Shown here: piece by piece, positions 36,071-47,323 of the stretch
How the letters are laid out: every line of letters starts with the position of its first letter
How positions within the stretch are numbered: position 1 is the first letter of the stretch
Source: Parelaphostrongylus tenuis
Taxonomy: Eukaryota; Nematoda; Chromadorea; Rhabditida; Metastrongylidae
Direction of reading: 5' to 3'
NCBI GenBank assembly: GCA_019055375.1
Contig: JAHQIW010000280.1
Coordinates: 1 to 64,000, forward strand
Length of the DNA: 64,000 nucleotides
Notes under the pieces: generated by a model
Database searches by the model: none
Seen by the model: the letters and a program-made list of their open reading frames with translations, nothing else
Told to the model about the DNA's origin: nothing
Position numbers and translations under genes: made by a program

Positions 36071-36854
36071 GCATTACAAAGCAGCAAAATTTCCTTCCAT
36101 GGTTAAGCTAATATCGCGGACTTAAAGAAAAATATAAATCGGCTAATGTTTCGACGTTTTCATCTTTTATAGAGCTCATCATTTGAATCTGAGTCACGTG
36201 GCAGCGAAGAACCATAATGCGAGCGGAAACGAGTATCTATCGGTCGCATCATCGGTTCTAAATAGACCAAGACGTCGATGCTTTGAATGAATAAACTTTT
36301 ATCTGTCAATCTCGTATTAACTTAACCAATACAGGAAATGTGTGAGAAGTTTCTCGCTCTGGAAGTGACGTAATCGCAAAGCGGCAGACCTTGTTCCCAT
36401 CTACGACACCCGACATTTAACTGCAAGAAGAAGTACGTAAAGTTCCCAATAGGTATCCTGAGTCTCCAGCAAAAAATATGTTCAACTATTGAGAACCTTC
36501 ACGTTAACTATCTGCCCATCCGTAGATACTTGGCCAAGTTATACCTACGCTATCAAAGTTTTCGTTCTTCCTGTGGCTTGAAATTTGTAACCATGTAGCA
36601 CTCATTTGATATGCATAAGGAAAAATCATATTTTCATCCGACGCCCTCGCAAAGATGTCTTAACCTTCGGTCGATGATTTTTTTTCTTTGCTACCCACTC
36701 GATATCCGCTGAGACCAATTCACTAATTGTTGTTGTGGCAGCAGTTGCCACTGAGGCGAAGAAGATGTGCGGCTTACATCTTGGTGAACTCTTAATCCAT
36801 CCAATCTCTGATGGACGACTCATAAGAGAATATGTTTCGACGTTGGTGAATCGC

Positions 36855-37130
36855 TAAGGGATGTACCATGCATTCGTCTCCATCTTACATCGTTTGGAGT
36901 GATTGAATGGATATTTAGACTGTACTAAAGACTCATTGTGGCCAACCCATGTAACAAGTTTGTATTGCTGTCCTCCAGACAGGCCCGGTAGTAATTCACC
37001 GACTACGGAGTGATGTAAAGTTTGATGAACTTTGTGAACGAGATTGAAACACTGAAAACCGATTGATCGTCAACGTGTCGAATCTCAGTGCTTCTTAAAC
37101 CACTGCGCTATGCGCGTTCTGTTGCCGACA
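36855..37130 (-). mobile_element. SINE family 2 copy (minus)
   Basis: Reverse-oriented, diverged; head at ccactgcgctatgcgcgttc near 37100. No counterpart at the B1 position, where 16.6-17.3 kb lacks it, so it was gained in B2 or lost from B1. Confidence 0.5.
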
Positions 37131-37704
37131 TAGCTGGAAGCTTTGCTTCTTTTCACGTTCCCATGTGATGCTGATAATCCTAGCATCCCTCACTTAGAGA
37201 TCTTCTTCTGCTTACACAGTAAAGGCTTGTTCGTTGAGAAGGAAACAATCGTCGGGTAGAAAATGTTCTCGGTGTCGAATATTTTTATCTTGCACATCAT
37301 CTTCGACGTGCCTGCAAGTTTTTTTCGAAAAAAACCTGTCAAGCGTCTACAATGTGTTTAAGAATACGGCAAACCTCAACCAGCAGCCAAGGTCATCTAC
37401 AGAAATTTTGGAGACCTTTGCCGATGATGAATGCGAAGATATTAAACAAATGCAAGTGCTGGGTTTCGAACAATAGATGGAATAGCTTTCTCGTGTAAAA
37501 TAGATTCAGATAATGTACCATCACAAAAGTTGAATTAAAGAAAACTGCCACTAAAAGGCTACAAACTTATCGACCAATCCTTGTCCTGTAATTATTTTTT
37601 ATCGTATTGACCTATACAACACCGCTATAACCATTAGAGACCTTGATTCTGGAAGGTAACGTGTGAAAAGCTAAACTAGTGGTAAATGAACGTATATCAA
37701 CATA

Positions 37705-37775
37705 TCTGTGGTGCATTGGCCCGGAATCGAACCCGGGTTGCCCGCGTGGCAAGCGAGCATTCCACCACTGAACCA
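37705..37775 (-). pseudogene. tRNA-Gly(GCC)-like core framed by a perfect inverted repeat
   Basis: Minus strand: GTTCAGTGGTGGAATGCTCG, anticodon loop TTGCCAC, T arm GGGTTCGATTCCGGG. The normal acceptor stem is absent. Instead AACATATCTGTGGTG precedes and CACCACAGATATGTT follows the core, a 15-bp perfect inverted repeat (a 6-nt stretch separates it from the T arm). Duplicate of 17750-17819. Confidence 0.65.
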
Positions 37776-38789
37776 CCACAGATATGTTGGTTCTGGCGTT
37801 TTACCTGCCCTCAAACGCCATGCGGGTCTAAGAAAGGTTGTTGCCCCTTCTTCTGCGGATACGCAATTTAGTAGTAATTTATTCAATAACAACAGTATTA
37901 TTCCAAAGAGCGGTTGGTGATATACGACTAGTGAGTGTATGGTGTAAGTATAATGAAATAGTTCGTCTAACACGAACAACCTACAAGAACAAATGTTACA
38001 ATAACGACATTTAACAATATGTACAAACTCCCGACGCCAAGGGTAGATTACGTAACAGAAAACTATGTCTTCTCATGTGCCCAGAGGCTGAGATTCGGCA
38101 ATTATATTCTAGAGGAATGACAAGATAACGAGCGATTGATTGAAGCGACAAGATAGCAGCATCACTAAACGCTGAGCCAGTAACAAGGACGAAGGAACAA
38201 CAGATACGCGACCTCACAAAACTAGGACAGCAGCAAGAGTACGGAGGGACCCGAGGGCACCGGCGTCGATGCCGGGTCATCGTTCTCGAGCTCTTGGTAA
38301 GTACTGTTGTGGATGTGGGGCACGATCACCTTATATGGAATGTGGATGTTTTGCATGTTTCATGTGGTCTTCGTGAAGTTCACCGCGGGAGCGAACAGTG
38401 AACTGTTGCCATTGAAGGTCGGGAAAATTATGTACAAAGTGGGGTGATTAAATGTGGGAATGCGCTCTTTACCCCCGGCGGCGAATCCTGCGTGATTTGT
38501 AGTAAAGTAAAGTAAAGTTTGAATAGCTTTCTCTTAGTTTCCAAAAATGAGTACCGTGGTTTAGTTTGAAGAAAAAAGTATACGACTGTTTTAAAAAAAA
38601 ATCAAAAGAATAGTTGAGTGTAAAAAATGGTTTTCTAATCTGTACGAATAGAATATAAGTCACTGAAGTCGGTCAAGCGACAAGACCATTTGAAATAAAG
38701 TACGTGATAGTTGTTTTTGTCAGGGAAGCACTTGGCTAAGAGATAGACGGGCAGCCGTAATATGATCGAGTCGGAAAGAATATCTAATT

Positions 38790-41520
38790 GAAGCGCTCAC
38801 TTGAGACACGGATATTTCAGAGAACATTTACGACGGGAAACCCCTTTCGCGAAAGTGTAAACATAAAGTGCAAAATGACAAACGTCATACAGCGCATAGA
38901 TGATTTTGACAAAAATACTGAATGAATGTGACGGAGAGCGAATTACAGTTGAACGAACGTGACAGGCGGAGAGTTACCCTAGTTTAATGCAACAAACTAA
39001 TCCGACTACGCCCTCGTCCATCGTCGACAAGCAACGTTCAAAACATAGTTGCCAGTCAAACATCAAAAGTGTAGTAACAAAATGTCTCGAGAACGCAACA
39101 AAGTTTAAGTGATGTGGACACATTGTGAATTCATCTGATAACAATCTACACCGAGACATGAATCATAAGATGTTCGGAAAGAAAATGAATGGCCTTACGC
39201 TGGTATCACGCAGTTTACCTCATCTGGATTATACCTGCTTCACGTAGCTTCAGAAGTTTGGCGGCAATGTCAGGATTTTGGAGATGTTCTCTGACTGCCC
39301 CAGGATCCTGACTCATTTGTTCCAGTAACAGCCTCATACCAGGATCACGTAGAATGGCTTGTACTTCAGGGTCTTCCAACGCTCGCTCACGAGCCTTTTC
39401 TGGATCCTCGTCGTTACTACGGAAACAGTTGCGCAGTCCTTCAATCGCCTCAACGTTGGAGGGATCTATTGTCAGAGCATCCTCGTATGCACGCTTCGCT
39501 TTCGTCCACTCACGCATGGCAGTCAATACTGCTCCCTTTCGGATGTATCCTTTGATAAATTTCGGATTACGTTTGATGCAGTTCTCACAGTCATCTAATG
39601 CACGCTGGAATTCCATGAGTTTCGTATAACAAGCAGCACGATTCGAGTAGAGTACAGCGTTATCTGGATCACGTTTGACTGCTTCATTGTAATGTTTCAT
39701 AGCACCAGGATAATCTCCATTCTTGAATTTCTCGTTCCCTAAATTCTTCTCTTGTTGAGCTATTTCTAGGTTGATGTAAGCAACAAGTTCGCGTTCTTTT
39801 ATCTCTTTCTCCAATTCTTTCGCCTTCTTCACCGTCTCCGGATCTCTAAACTCTGATACGGACTTTTCGTACCAATTCAAAGCCTCTTTGAGGTCCCCTG
39901 CCTTCGAATACGCATTTCCAGCTCTGGCCATTGCCTTCGCTATTAGCTTGAAGTCAGCACGTTGTTCACGTCCAATTTCAACAGCTTTCTTGCAGATCTC
40001 TACGCAATCATCGTATTTGTGCTCTTCGAAATAGGCCGCTGCTTTATTAGTATAAAATGTGATGTTGGATAAAATGTGATCAAAAGTGTATTTGCAACCA
40101 CAGGCAGGAGGTATGTAGGGAATGGAATGCGGGAAACGTCACGATGTCACATTACGCTCATATGAAGAAGCTGACGTAGGGAAGGTGTGAACGCCTAGTC
40201 ATCACTGCGATGCTCGCCACACTGAATTCAGGGAGGATAGCATTCCAAAATCCTAATTTTGATGTTGTGAGCAAAAAAAAACTTAAAATCAACCAGTATT
40301 TTGACATCTCTCGATTTTCTCAGATCGGTAGCTGAGTGTGGAAAATCGACTTGTACAAAAGTGGATATGAAAAAGATGAAGGCGCCGAAGCGTTAATTAG
40401 TTTTAAATCGACATCGTGTTCGTGTTGACTTTTCAATCCAAAAATAAACATTGGTTGGTACACACTTTTATAAAAAGAAATGCTCATTTGATACTCATGA
40501 CACTAATGTGATTTGTAGAAAACAATAGAGAGTATCAGCTTCGTTATACTAATATTCTGATACCCGAAAATTAAAGCCGTTCGGACACTGAGGTTGCGTC
40601 TTGGAGGCGTTTCCTTCGTCCAGAAGAGCACGTTTTCTATAGAGAGATGAATAAATGCTTCCAAAGTCATTCTTCTTTTCATAGCTCTATTTGTTCACAA
40701 TGAATAAGGTTTTCTCCGCCAGCGGAGCACCGACATATAAGAGGGGAATGATAACAGGCAGCCCCAGCTGAATACGACATTTCAAATCTGGGCACAGCTA
40801 AGCATAAAAGTATGCAGGCAGTTTCTCGTCTTAGAAGAGATATAGAAGCAGATTATCTAGGTCAGCGAAGCGGTCTTGCATGGCTACATTGGGAGTTCGA
40901 GAAAAAACACTCAACCATGAATAAGAAAGGCTTTCACGTTTCTAGTCTCTCCATCCGCTGATCACCGAGTGAATTATGTGGAAATCATCTAGGCCATCGT
41001 TCACTCTTGTGGCTTGGCATTGTCACCCATGGACCCTACCACTCTGTATGCTCAGAAAATCAACTTTTCTGTCCAGTGGCTTCGCGAAGTCTCATTCTTG
41101 AATTATCGAGTTATTTGATATATGCTTTTTGTCCAATGAAACGCGGTCAACAAGTGTTCTTGCGGCAGCTGTTGTCGTTGAGGGGCATAAGTGTGTGGCT
41201 TACATCTCGGTGTTTACGCAATTTTTTGATCTTTGATAGCCGAACTTAAACGGATTTTTAGAGCTTCGCTCCCAGTGAAAACTGATATCCCTAACATCAC
41301 CCTAATGACAGCGCTGCTTCATTAATCCCCTTTCATTCTTCCTACACAGAAGAGGGTTCGTAAGCTATAAAGTGAGAAATCGTAAATCAGAAGAAGGATA
41401 CGGCGGATTGGTTTTGTTTTTCTCAACAGCATTTCGATGTTCTCTTTGAGTCATTCTATGTAACGTGCACGCAGTGAGACATTCAATAATGCTCGTTATG
41501 CTGGATGTGATCATAACAAT
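38790..41520. repeat. Partial fifth unit (unit C), diverged
   Basis: gggaaacccctttcgcgaaagtg and following (38840) match 9225, 15940, 27960 and 35270. Resumes after the sti-1 insertion at ggtatgtagggaatgg (40110), matching 9478 and 28205, and fades near 41250-41500 (tcttgcggcagctgttg, compare 10018). Confidence 0.6.
39074..40078 (-). pseudogene. sti-1: sti-1 (HOP/STIP1) retrocopy, 5'-truncated, frame still open
   Basis: Stop at 39215-39217; coding homology runs without intron to 40069 (284 codons). The parent is an Hsp70/Hsp90 co-chaperone. Visible: the end of a first TPR region (NKAAAYFEEHKYDDC), the TPR domain EKNLGNEKFKNGDYPGAMKH, SNRAACYTKL and FIKGYIRKG, whose K/N/N/K/R residues form the carboxylate clamp for the Hsp90 MEEVD tail, and the C-terminal DP domain (DPEVQAILRDPGMRLLLEQM) ending GIIQMR. 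Compared with the 320-residue C. elegans protein the first 36 residues are missing and no indel is needed. A perfect 12-bp duplication ATCAAAAGTGTA flanks it (39062-39073, 40079-40090). There is no acceptor AG at the 5' edge. This is a LINE-style processed copy inside unit C. Its intact frame suggests it is recent; no promoter is visible. Confidence 0.85.
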
Positions 41521-43060
41521 AAAAACAAGCCCAACTTACGAATACGGTTTAACCCTATAGAAATAAGTGATCGTGTCGAACGTTACCTAGAAATTGGTTT
41601 TCTTGCATGAATGTTTTCGTTTATCACTATGTCACTTTTCTCGTGTGGGGAGCTAAGTTGTAATTGTCAAACAACAAGCTGAGTGATTAATCCTCGTCAA
41701 GGCCCTAGAATTATTCTTATCATGTGGCTCAATATAATTCAGGATTAAAATAACTCGAAATAGTCATTCGTAGCGAGTCTAGAAAAGGAGACGACACATT
41801 TAGATACTCATCTTCACTTGAAAAGAGTGCTTTTGTTCTACGAGTATCGTTCGAATTTCTTGACTAGAAATAGTAATTTCGAGGATCACGATGTGAACAA
41901 CATGTTACATAAGGTTTGAAGATAGACAAAGAGACGCGCAAGATAATCCGGCTCAATGTATAGTGTGAAAAGATTCCAATAAATCTTAGGAAACTACTTT
42001 GAATCGAAACAAAACTCGACTTCGACAACAGGTACAACAACAACAACAGTACAATTTACCTCTCGTTCTTATCAAGTGCAGGTCTATAATGATATTGACA
42101 AAGCAAAGTGCTGTAGTGAGTTCTCAACGCTTTGATAGTGTGCAGATATTGCTTAAGTATTTTTGAGCGCTGAATTAACCAAAAAGGCTATATAGTGTGA
42201 TTATGGACTAATAAGACTAGATCATTCTTGCGGTAATTGCAAACCTGACGGTTTTACGTCACCGCCAGCTGGATAACCAACAAGCGTCCCTATACCCAGA
42301 ACTGGAGGAACAAAATTTCTACCTTCTCTACTATGATCCATTTAGACGGAAAGGCACAGTAATGACGTCACTGCAAAAAAGAGCAAATAACTCATGAAAA
42401 ACCTTCTTGTACTGTGGTTATCGCGCTCAAAGCAGGAAGCAGCTATGAGTAGTTGATAGGTAAGTGAGACAGTACCGAAAAAAGAATGATTAATTTCGCG
42501 AAATTCCGCTGGACCTGGAAGAATCAGATACCCGCTCATCCACTCAAACTTCTACAGAATTTATCCAAGTGGGAGTTTCGGAGTTTTATTTGCAAAATTC
42601 ATCGATTTGTTGGACATTACATGATGCAAAATTGTCTTTAGAAAGATCACATAAAGCTATTTTGTTAGTAAATAAGATGCGATGGTAGTGTGGAGGTGTT
42701 ATAATTCAATCGAATTAAAGAAGCGAGAACCAGTGGAACAGCAAATCCACGCTTCCCTATTTTTTTTATGAAGAATATGGCTGCTAAGTGAGTAGTAGTC
42801 ATGAGTCACTTTTTCTATTGCCTCTCTGAGAGTAGTCATTTTGCATTTTATTTGACAAAGCTTGGAAGGGTTTCTGAATACTCTTTGCATTTGCGGCTAC
42901 AGCCATAATTGCTGTTTTTCTCTATATTGAAATTTTTTTGATCGCTTCTCTAGAGCAAAATTTATGCTCGAATGTGCATTGGCAGTTGATTGTAGGTCGT
43001 GCGATTCCATGTTTGCTTATCAAGTCGAGTGTTTTTGGGGACAAACGTGTTTTGATGTCT
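41520..43060. other. No recognisable feature
   Basis: A/T-rich sequence with only short random frames. I see no splice-supported exon, RNA gene, or repeat shared with the rest of the window. Confidence 0.5.
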
Positions 43061-43073
43061 TTCGAACTTTCAG

Positions 43074-43205
43074 CATTCGAAGCACAAATGTCAAGATGGT
43101 AAATAAGCCAATGAAATTACTCGCCGATGATGTCAAAACAGTATCACCAAAAATGCCAACTAATAATTCTATTGTATTCCGACTTTTGGCAGTTCTGAGA
43201 TTTTA
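43074..43205 (+). other. Candidate first exon cut off by repeat insertion
   Basis: A good acceptor (gaactttcag, ending about 43073) is followed 20 nt later by ATG (43096) and an open frame MVNKPMKLLADDVKTVSPKM continuing to about 43195. The duplicated repeat block starts at 43213. It could be a trans-spliced first exon whose continuation was displaced. No clear donor. Confidence 0.25.
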
Positions 43206-43907
43206 CGTTTTCTTTAGCCCTTTATGGACCATGAGAGCCATTTTGGTTCTCACCGCGCGACGTTAAATCTCACTAGGTACTGTAATGGCGGCGCTGCGTC
43301 TCGTGGGAAGGTGACGACGCGACGCCGCATGCCTATCATCACTGGTTCTCGAAAGGTGCGCAACTTCCTCTCTTTCCCATGAAAAATGGTTCTGGCGTGG
43401 AGGCAATGCTTTGATCTCAAACAGCGCTTTGGGACAACATCGACATGGCGCAGGCTAAGCCTTTGATTTGCTACTATGTGGTCTACTTCGTCATGATGTT
43501 GCCCACTGAAAGACCCCTGCGTCGACCGTTACAAGTGGGATTTTGAATTCAAAGCTACCATAGGCATAGATGATTAATCATCGTATTAGGCTCAGGCAGT
43601 TTCTCACCCTGCTCGTTCTATTCTAATCCATGGGTCCCAATGTAACTCTCTTCCGACGTTCTTCTGGATCCAATCTTATCGCTGAATTCTCCGCTGACGA
43701 TTTTGAAGAACGTATCGTCTTTTCCGCGAAGCTTCTTCAAATCTGATATTTCGAATGAATCGATGTCATGACAGAACTCTTACTGACGAGCACGCCAACG
43801 CCACCGACTCTGCTATCGCAAGTTGTGGAGAACAGCCAATTAATCGATGATTAATGAAAAAAATTGTATAGTATGCGGACGAGTAATCCCTAATGAATTA
43901 ACAATTT

Positions 43908-44171
43908 GGGACGCCGTCGCCGAGTGGCTGTGATGCTGGTCGCGGCGCGCGTGGAAGAGAGCTCCACCCCAGCTCTCTCCGGCAGCTAACAACAACGTGC
44001 TACGAACGCCACAGCAAGGCTATCCTCGAGACTGCAAGAGATTCGTCAACCAGTATTCTAGGCCTTTCAAGAAGTAAACAAGAAACGGAATGCTCGAAGT
44101 ACAGGGATCCGCAAAGTGGGAAAAACAGTGTAATTACGAATCAAATAAAGTGAATAAAGCAAAAAAAAATG
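43908..44171 (+). mobile_element. SINE family 3 copy with target duplication
   Basis: 264 bp, beginning GGGACGCCGTCGCCGAGTGG (tRNA-Ser/Leu-like box A) and ending in AATAAAGCA-A(9)-TG. Flanked by AACAATTT (43900-43907 and 44172-44179). Copy 1 of the host block has the empty site near 712. No clear box B. Confidence 0.7.
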
Positions 44172-44623
44172 AACAATTTAGAAATATTTGTCCAACTGAC
44201 CTCCGCGGACCCAAACTAGGCGTCTTCGCCAAAGTGGGGACACTCCACGTCCTCTGCCCCAAACAGTCGCAGGCTACAGTACTACCTTCCATTGCGAGAG
44301 CGCGCGCAAATCAGTCGAAAACTTAGCTGAGGGTCTTGCAACGAAAAATAGTACACTAGTCGGTGACTAATCAGGGCAAAGGAGATGGAGTCGTTTGCGC
44401 GCTAGCGGACACGCCCAGTTTGGGTCCGCGGAAGTTAACAGGTTGAGCGAAATTCAAATACAAGGTGTTAAGTTGGCCATCTACAAATCTATCGAATGGC
44501 AAAGATCCGTCGTTATTATATCCGTTTCACAGCTTTCTTGGCAGCAAAAACGGTCGCTCTCTATAGGTTGTATATCCGAATAAGGATATGCTCAGCAGTA
44601 TCGGCCATATGGTTTCACTCAAA

Positions 44624-44815
44624 CATCTGTAGAAAGAGTAGTGTGCAAAACGGGCGTAGAAGTGTAACGGATAGAGCACGCGATCGCGGATAAAGTGAGG
44701 TGCGGGTTCTAGTCCCGGCTCACGCAAAAGTTCTGCATATCACTCCACATTAATGGGTATATATTTGAAACATCATACCACCGGTAGAGGCGATTAAATA
44801 AAAAGAATTTCATTT
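44624..44815 (+). mobile_element. tRNA-arm palindrome family, single (right) arm
   Basis: Starts in the family's central GTAGAAAGAGT segment, then a tRNA-like arm (GTAACGGATAGAGCACGCG, GGGTTCTAGTCCCGGCTC, ACGCA), the TCTGCATATCACTCCACATT segment, and a closing small hairpin (ccaccggtagaggcg) with AAATAAAAAG. Short flanks tcaaacat/tcaagcat. The empty site is at about 1197 in copy 1 of the block. The missing left arm fits 5' truncation. Confidence 0.65.
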
Positions 44816-44934
44816 GATCAAGCATGAGTTTGTAAACAGACTGCGGCGAAGATCTACAGGACAAAACTATCGACGCTGATGAATCCTTGAGGAACGCGCC
44901 ACGCTTCCTCTTACCTCTAGCACCGTTCAAAGTG

Positions 44935-45075
44935 ACTAAACGCATATCTGACCTTTGTTCACCGACTCCGGAAAGGTGCAAGGCTTGTTGATTGTGCGAG
45001 GGATCGCACCATCGACCGATTGACCACGGGTGCTGCGCAGCACCTCTAACCACTGCGCCATACGAGCACTTCTCT
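44935..45075 (-). mobile_element. SINE family 2 fragment (minus)
   Basis: Head part only: reverse complement of GTGGCGCAGTGGTTAGAGGT-like sequence near 45050 and of the GGTGCGATCCC box B-like segment near 45000. Confidence 0.5.
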
Positions 45076-45514
45076 ACTTGGGAGCGGCAAACGTGCTCCA
45101 ATGCAACATGGCGTTGCGAGTCCAACTTTTGACGCTGGAGCACGCTCTTCCCGTAGAACCATCAGGACTTCTATTTTCGAGGATTTTCTTAGTGAAGAAA
45201 TTTTTCTTCAATCTCTTAAAGTCAAGGAGAAGTCGGCAAACGCGCTCCAGTGCTTCATGAACAGACCATTCTCTTTGTGGCTCTGGAGCACATTTTCTCA
45301 CAGAGACGTCAGATTTTCTGAGGTGCGAAAATTTTCCACCTTTCCAAATTTTTCCATTTTTTCCCTTTTTATTTGCTTCAAAAATGTTTTTTATGCGATC
45401 CGTATTAGTCAAGAAAAACCCAGTTGTGTTCTAAAGTCATTAATTATATTTTACACGTCGAAGAATTCGTAAACTATCACAAACACTAGTCAGGAAGTTT
45501 TCGTGGGAGTGTTA

Positions 45515-45790
45515 GTAGTAAACCAAATAATGTAGAGTGGTGTGCAAAAACTTTTGCGTCAGTCGGATTTGAACCCAGGATCTTACTCTTTCCGGATAAC
45601 GCGTTGTAGCGTAGAAAGAGTGGAGTGCAAAACGAGCGTCGGTGGTGCAACGGTTTAGCACATGCTCTCGGAAAGACTGAGATCTGGGTTCAAATCCCGC
45701 CTGACGCAGAGGTTTTTGCACACCACCCTACATCATTGGGTTTATTTAAAACATCATAAGACCGCAATCGGCGGTCAAATAAGATAATCT
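45515..45790. mobile_element. tRNA-arm palindrome, two inverted arms
   Basis: Left arm (minus) 45527-45600 and right arm (plus) 45640-45785 pair over most of their length. The right arm folds as a tRNA-like element: acceptor GCGTCGG with CTGACGC (one G-U), D stem GTGC/GCAC, and box B GGTTCAAATCC. The anticodon arm is irregular. The centre GTAGCGTAGAAAGAGTG is shortened compared with the copy at 62 kb. Confidence 0.65.
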
Positions 45791-46309
45791 CCGAGTGTTA
45801 GTAATCATTCGAAAGCTTGAATACCGATTTTTTAAAACACTTTTTTTTATAACGCTAGCATCTAGAGTAAAGTTCTGTTTCACATTCGCTTTTTGCCTCC
45901 ATTTTTATCACGCGTACTCTCACTCTGGAGGCATGAAAAGTATATGAGCGTTGTAGAGAATTTTTCGTAGTATCAGAATCTACGTTTTTATCCGAAGTTT
46001 TCTATCGATGCGGTGAAAAGATCCCCAATTAAATAACAAAATTTCAAACGCTATCGATCGCCCCGCCTCTGCCCTGCCCTCCGCCCCGTCAGTTGGCCGG
46101 TAAACAAGGTCGTTGAAATGGTTCATAGCTGAGGACAATGTGAAGGGAAGCCACAGCGACGGTTTGTTAGTAAGATAACCGTCTGATCTACCGCGTAACT
46201 CGACAGTGACCTACTGCACTATGCCTTAAAAGGGCGATAACCCTCTTTTAGTTTTGATGAGGAATCTTTCCACCGCATGAGAAGAAACTTTGATAAAAGC
46301 GTATGATTC

Positions 46310-46960
46310 TGATCACCTGTATCAACTGTCGTCCCGTTGATCGTCGAGTGACTCGAACAGGTACCAGCAACACCTCCATTTACTCCTATCGCGTGCACGA
46401 GAAACCCAGTGGGTCTCTCTCGATCCAGGGATTCGCTGAGCATCATATCTTTCTTCCATCGCTTTCGTGAAGAAATCGGACCAACGGGTCAGTGGTCTTC
46501 CTTTAGAGCGCTTGACGTCCCGAGGAATCCAGTCGGTAACGGCTCTCGTCCATCGGTTGTCGTTGAAGCGCATCACGTGTCCGGCCCACCTTATTTTCGA
46601 TATCCTGGCGTGTAGAACGGCGTCTCTGATTTTCGATCGTTGACGTAGGTCGGAAGTTCGGATCCTTTGTCTCATTTGCGAAATACGAGATACTCCTAGC
46701 ATCGACCTTTCGACTGCGCGTTCGATAACGGCAAGTGATCTTTCATCCTGCTTACGTAGCGACCAGGTTTCTGCTGCATACGTTAGGGCAGGGATAATTG
46801 TCGAGTCGAAAAGGTGGGCACGGAGTCGGATGTTCTTTGTCCTCTTCACTACATCTTCGATGCTCTTAAACGTTCCCCAAGCCGCTCGTTTCCTCCGCTC
46901 AACTCTGGGGCTAGGTCGTTCATCATGTTGATTTCAGGACCTAGACAGACGTAACTGGAG
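46310..46960 (-). mobile_element. RTE-type retrotransposon 3' end, 5'-truncated copy 1
   Basis: Minus-strand C-terminal part of the RTE polyprotein: RTKNIRLRAHLFDSTIIPAL, TYAAETWSLRK, QRSKIRDAVLHARISKIRWA, GHVMRFNDNRWTRAVTDWIP, GRPLTRWSDFF. This is the region after the reverse transcriptase core. The 3' end runs into GATACAGGTGATC, a short simple repeat typical of RTE tails. Frame open for 175 codons. Confidence 0.75.
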
Positions 46961-47323
46961 CAATGATTCTGATATTACGAAAGATTCTCTCCACGCTGAT
47001 ATGCTATTCGTGCTTCCAGCGGTTTATACGTGTGGTAAAAATGAAGGCAAAAGGCGAGTGAGAAACAAAAATTTTATTCTGGATGCTACAGCGTTATAAA
47101 AGGGTTGCTTTGGAAAAGGCGACATCGTGCAGAATGTAGCCAGAGATTTAAGCTTTCGAATGATTACTAACGCTACCGTGAAAATTTCTTGTCCAGCGAA
47201 TGAGATCGGCTTACATATCTGCCGCCGTCTAACATACAAATTCCGAAGTCTCTTAGACGACTCGTTCTAGTCGGCAAATACCAGTAGTGTTCCAAAGTCA
47301 TCAGTTGTCGATTTCAGAGATAA

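Larger units (their letters stand above)
22444..38560. repeat. Large segmental duplication, copy 2 (units A2 and B2)
   Basis: Collinear with 3935-18573. Starts at catataagattttcc, homologous to the tataacattttcag region of A1, and ends near gtaccgtggttt (18565 in copy 1). Copy 2 lacks everything in A1 left of about 3930, including exon 3 of the small gene. Confidence 0.8.
29600..38560. repeat. Paralogous unit B2
   Basis: Counterpart of B1, starting at tccatatgccaggc (10277 in B1) and ending at about 38560. Contains the small gene, the broken plus-strand gene, a SINE 2 and the second tRNA-Gly-like sequence. From 38560 to 38790 I see nothing recognisable. Confidence 0.7.
43213..44965. repeat. 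Duplicated block, copy 2 (first copy at 1-1340)
   Basis: Same order of segments as 1-1340, with the RTE endonuclease fragment on the minus strand at about 43330-43900. Two insertions (43908-44171 and 44624-44815) are absent from copy 1. Confidence 0.8.

Noticed and set aside
44709..45412. Overlapping frames of 112-144 codons
   Set aside because: They run through SINE 2 and tRNA-arm repeats, show no codon bias and have no exon boundaries.
45632..45710. Functional tRNA gene with a perfect acceptor stem
   Set aside because: The anticodon stem does not pair and the sequence is part of a repeat family with a common 3' extension.
46409..46615. Plus-strand frames opposite the RTE fragments (also 53934-54125)
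   Set aside because: They are antisense shadows of the RTE coding strand.
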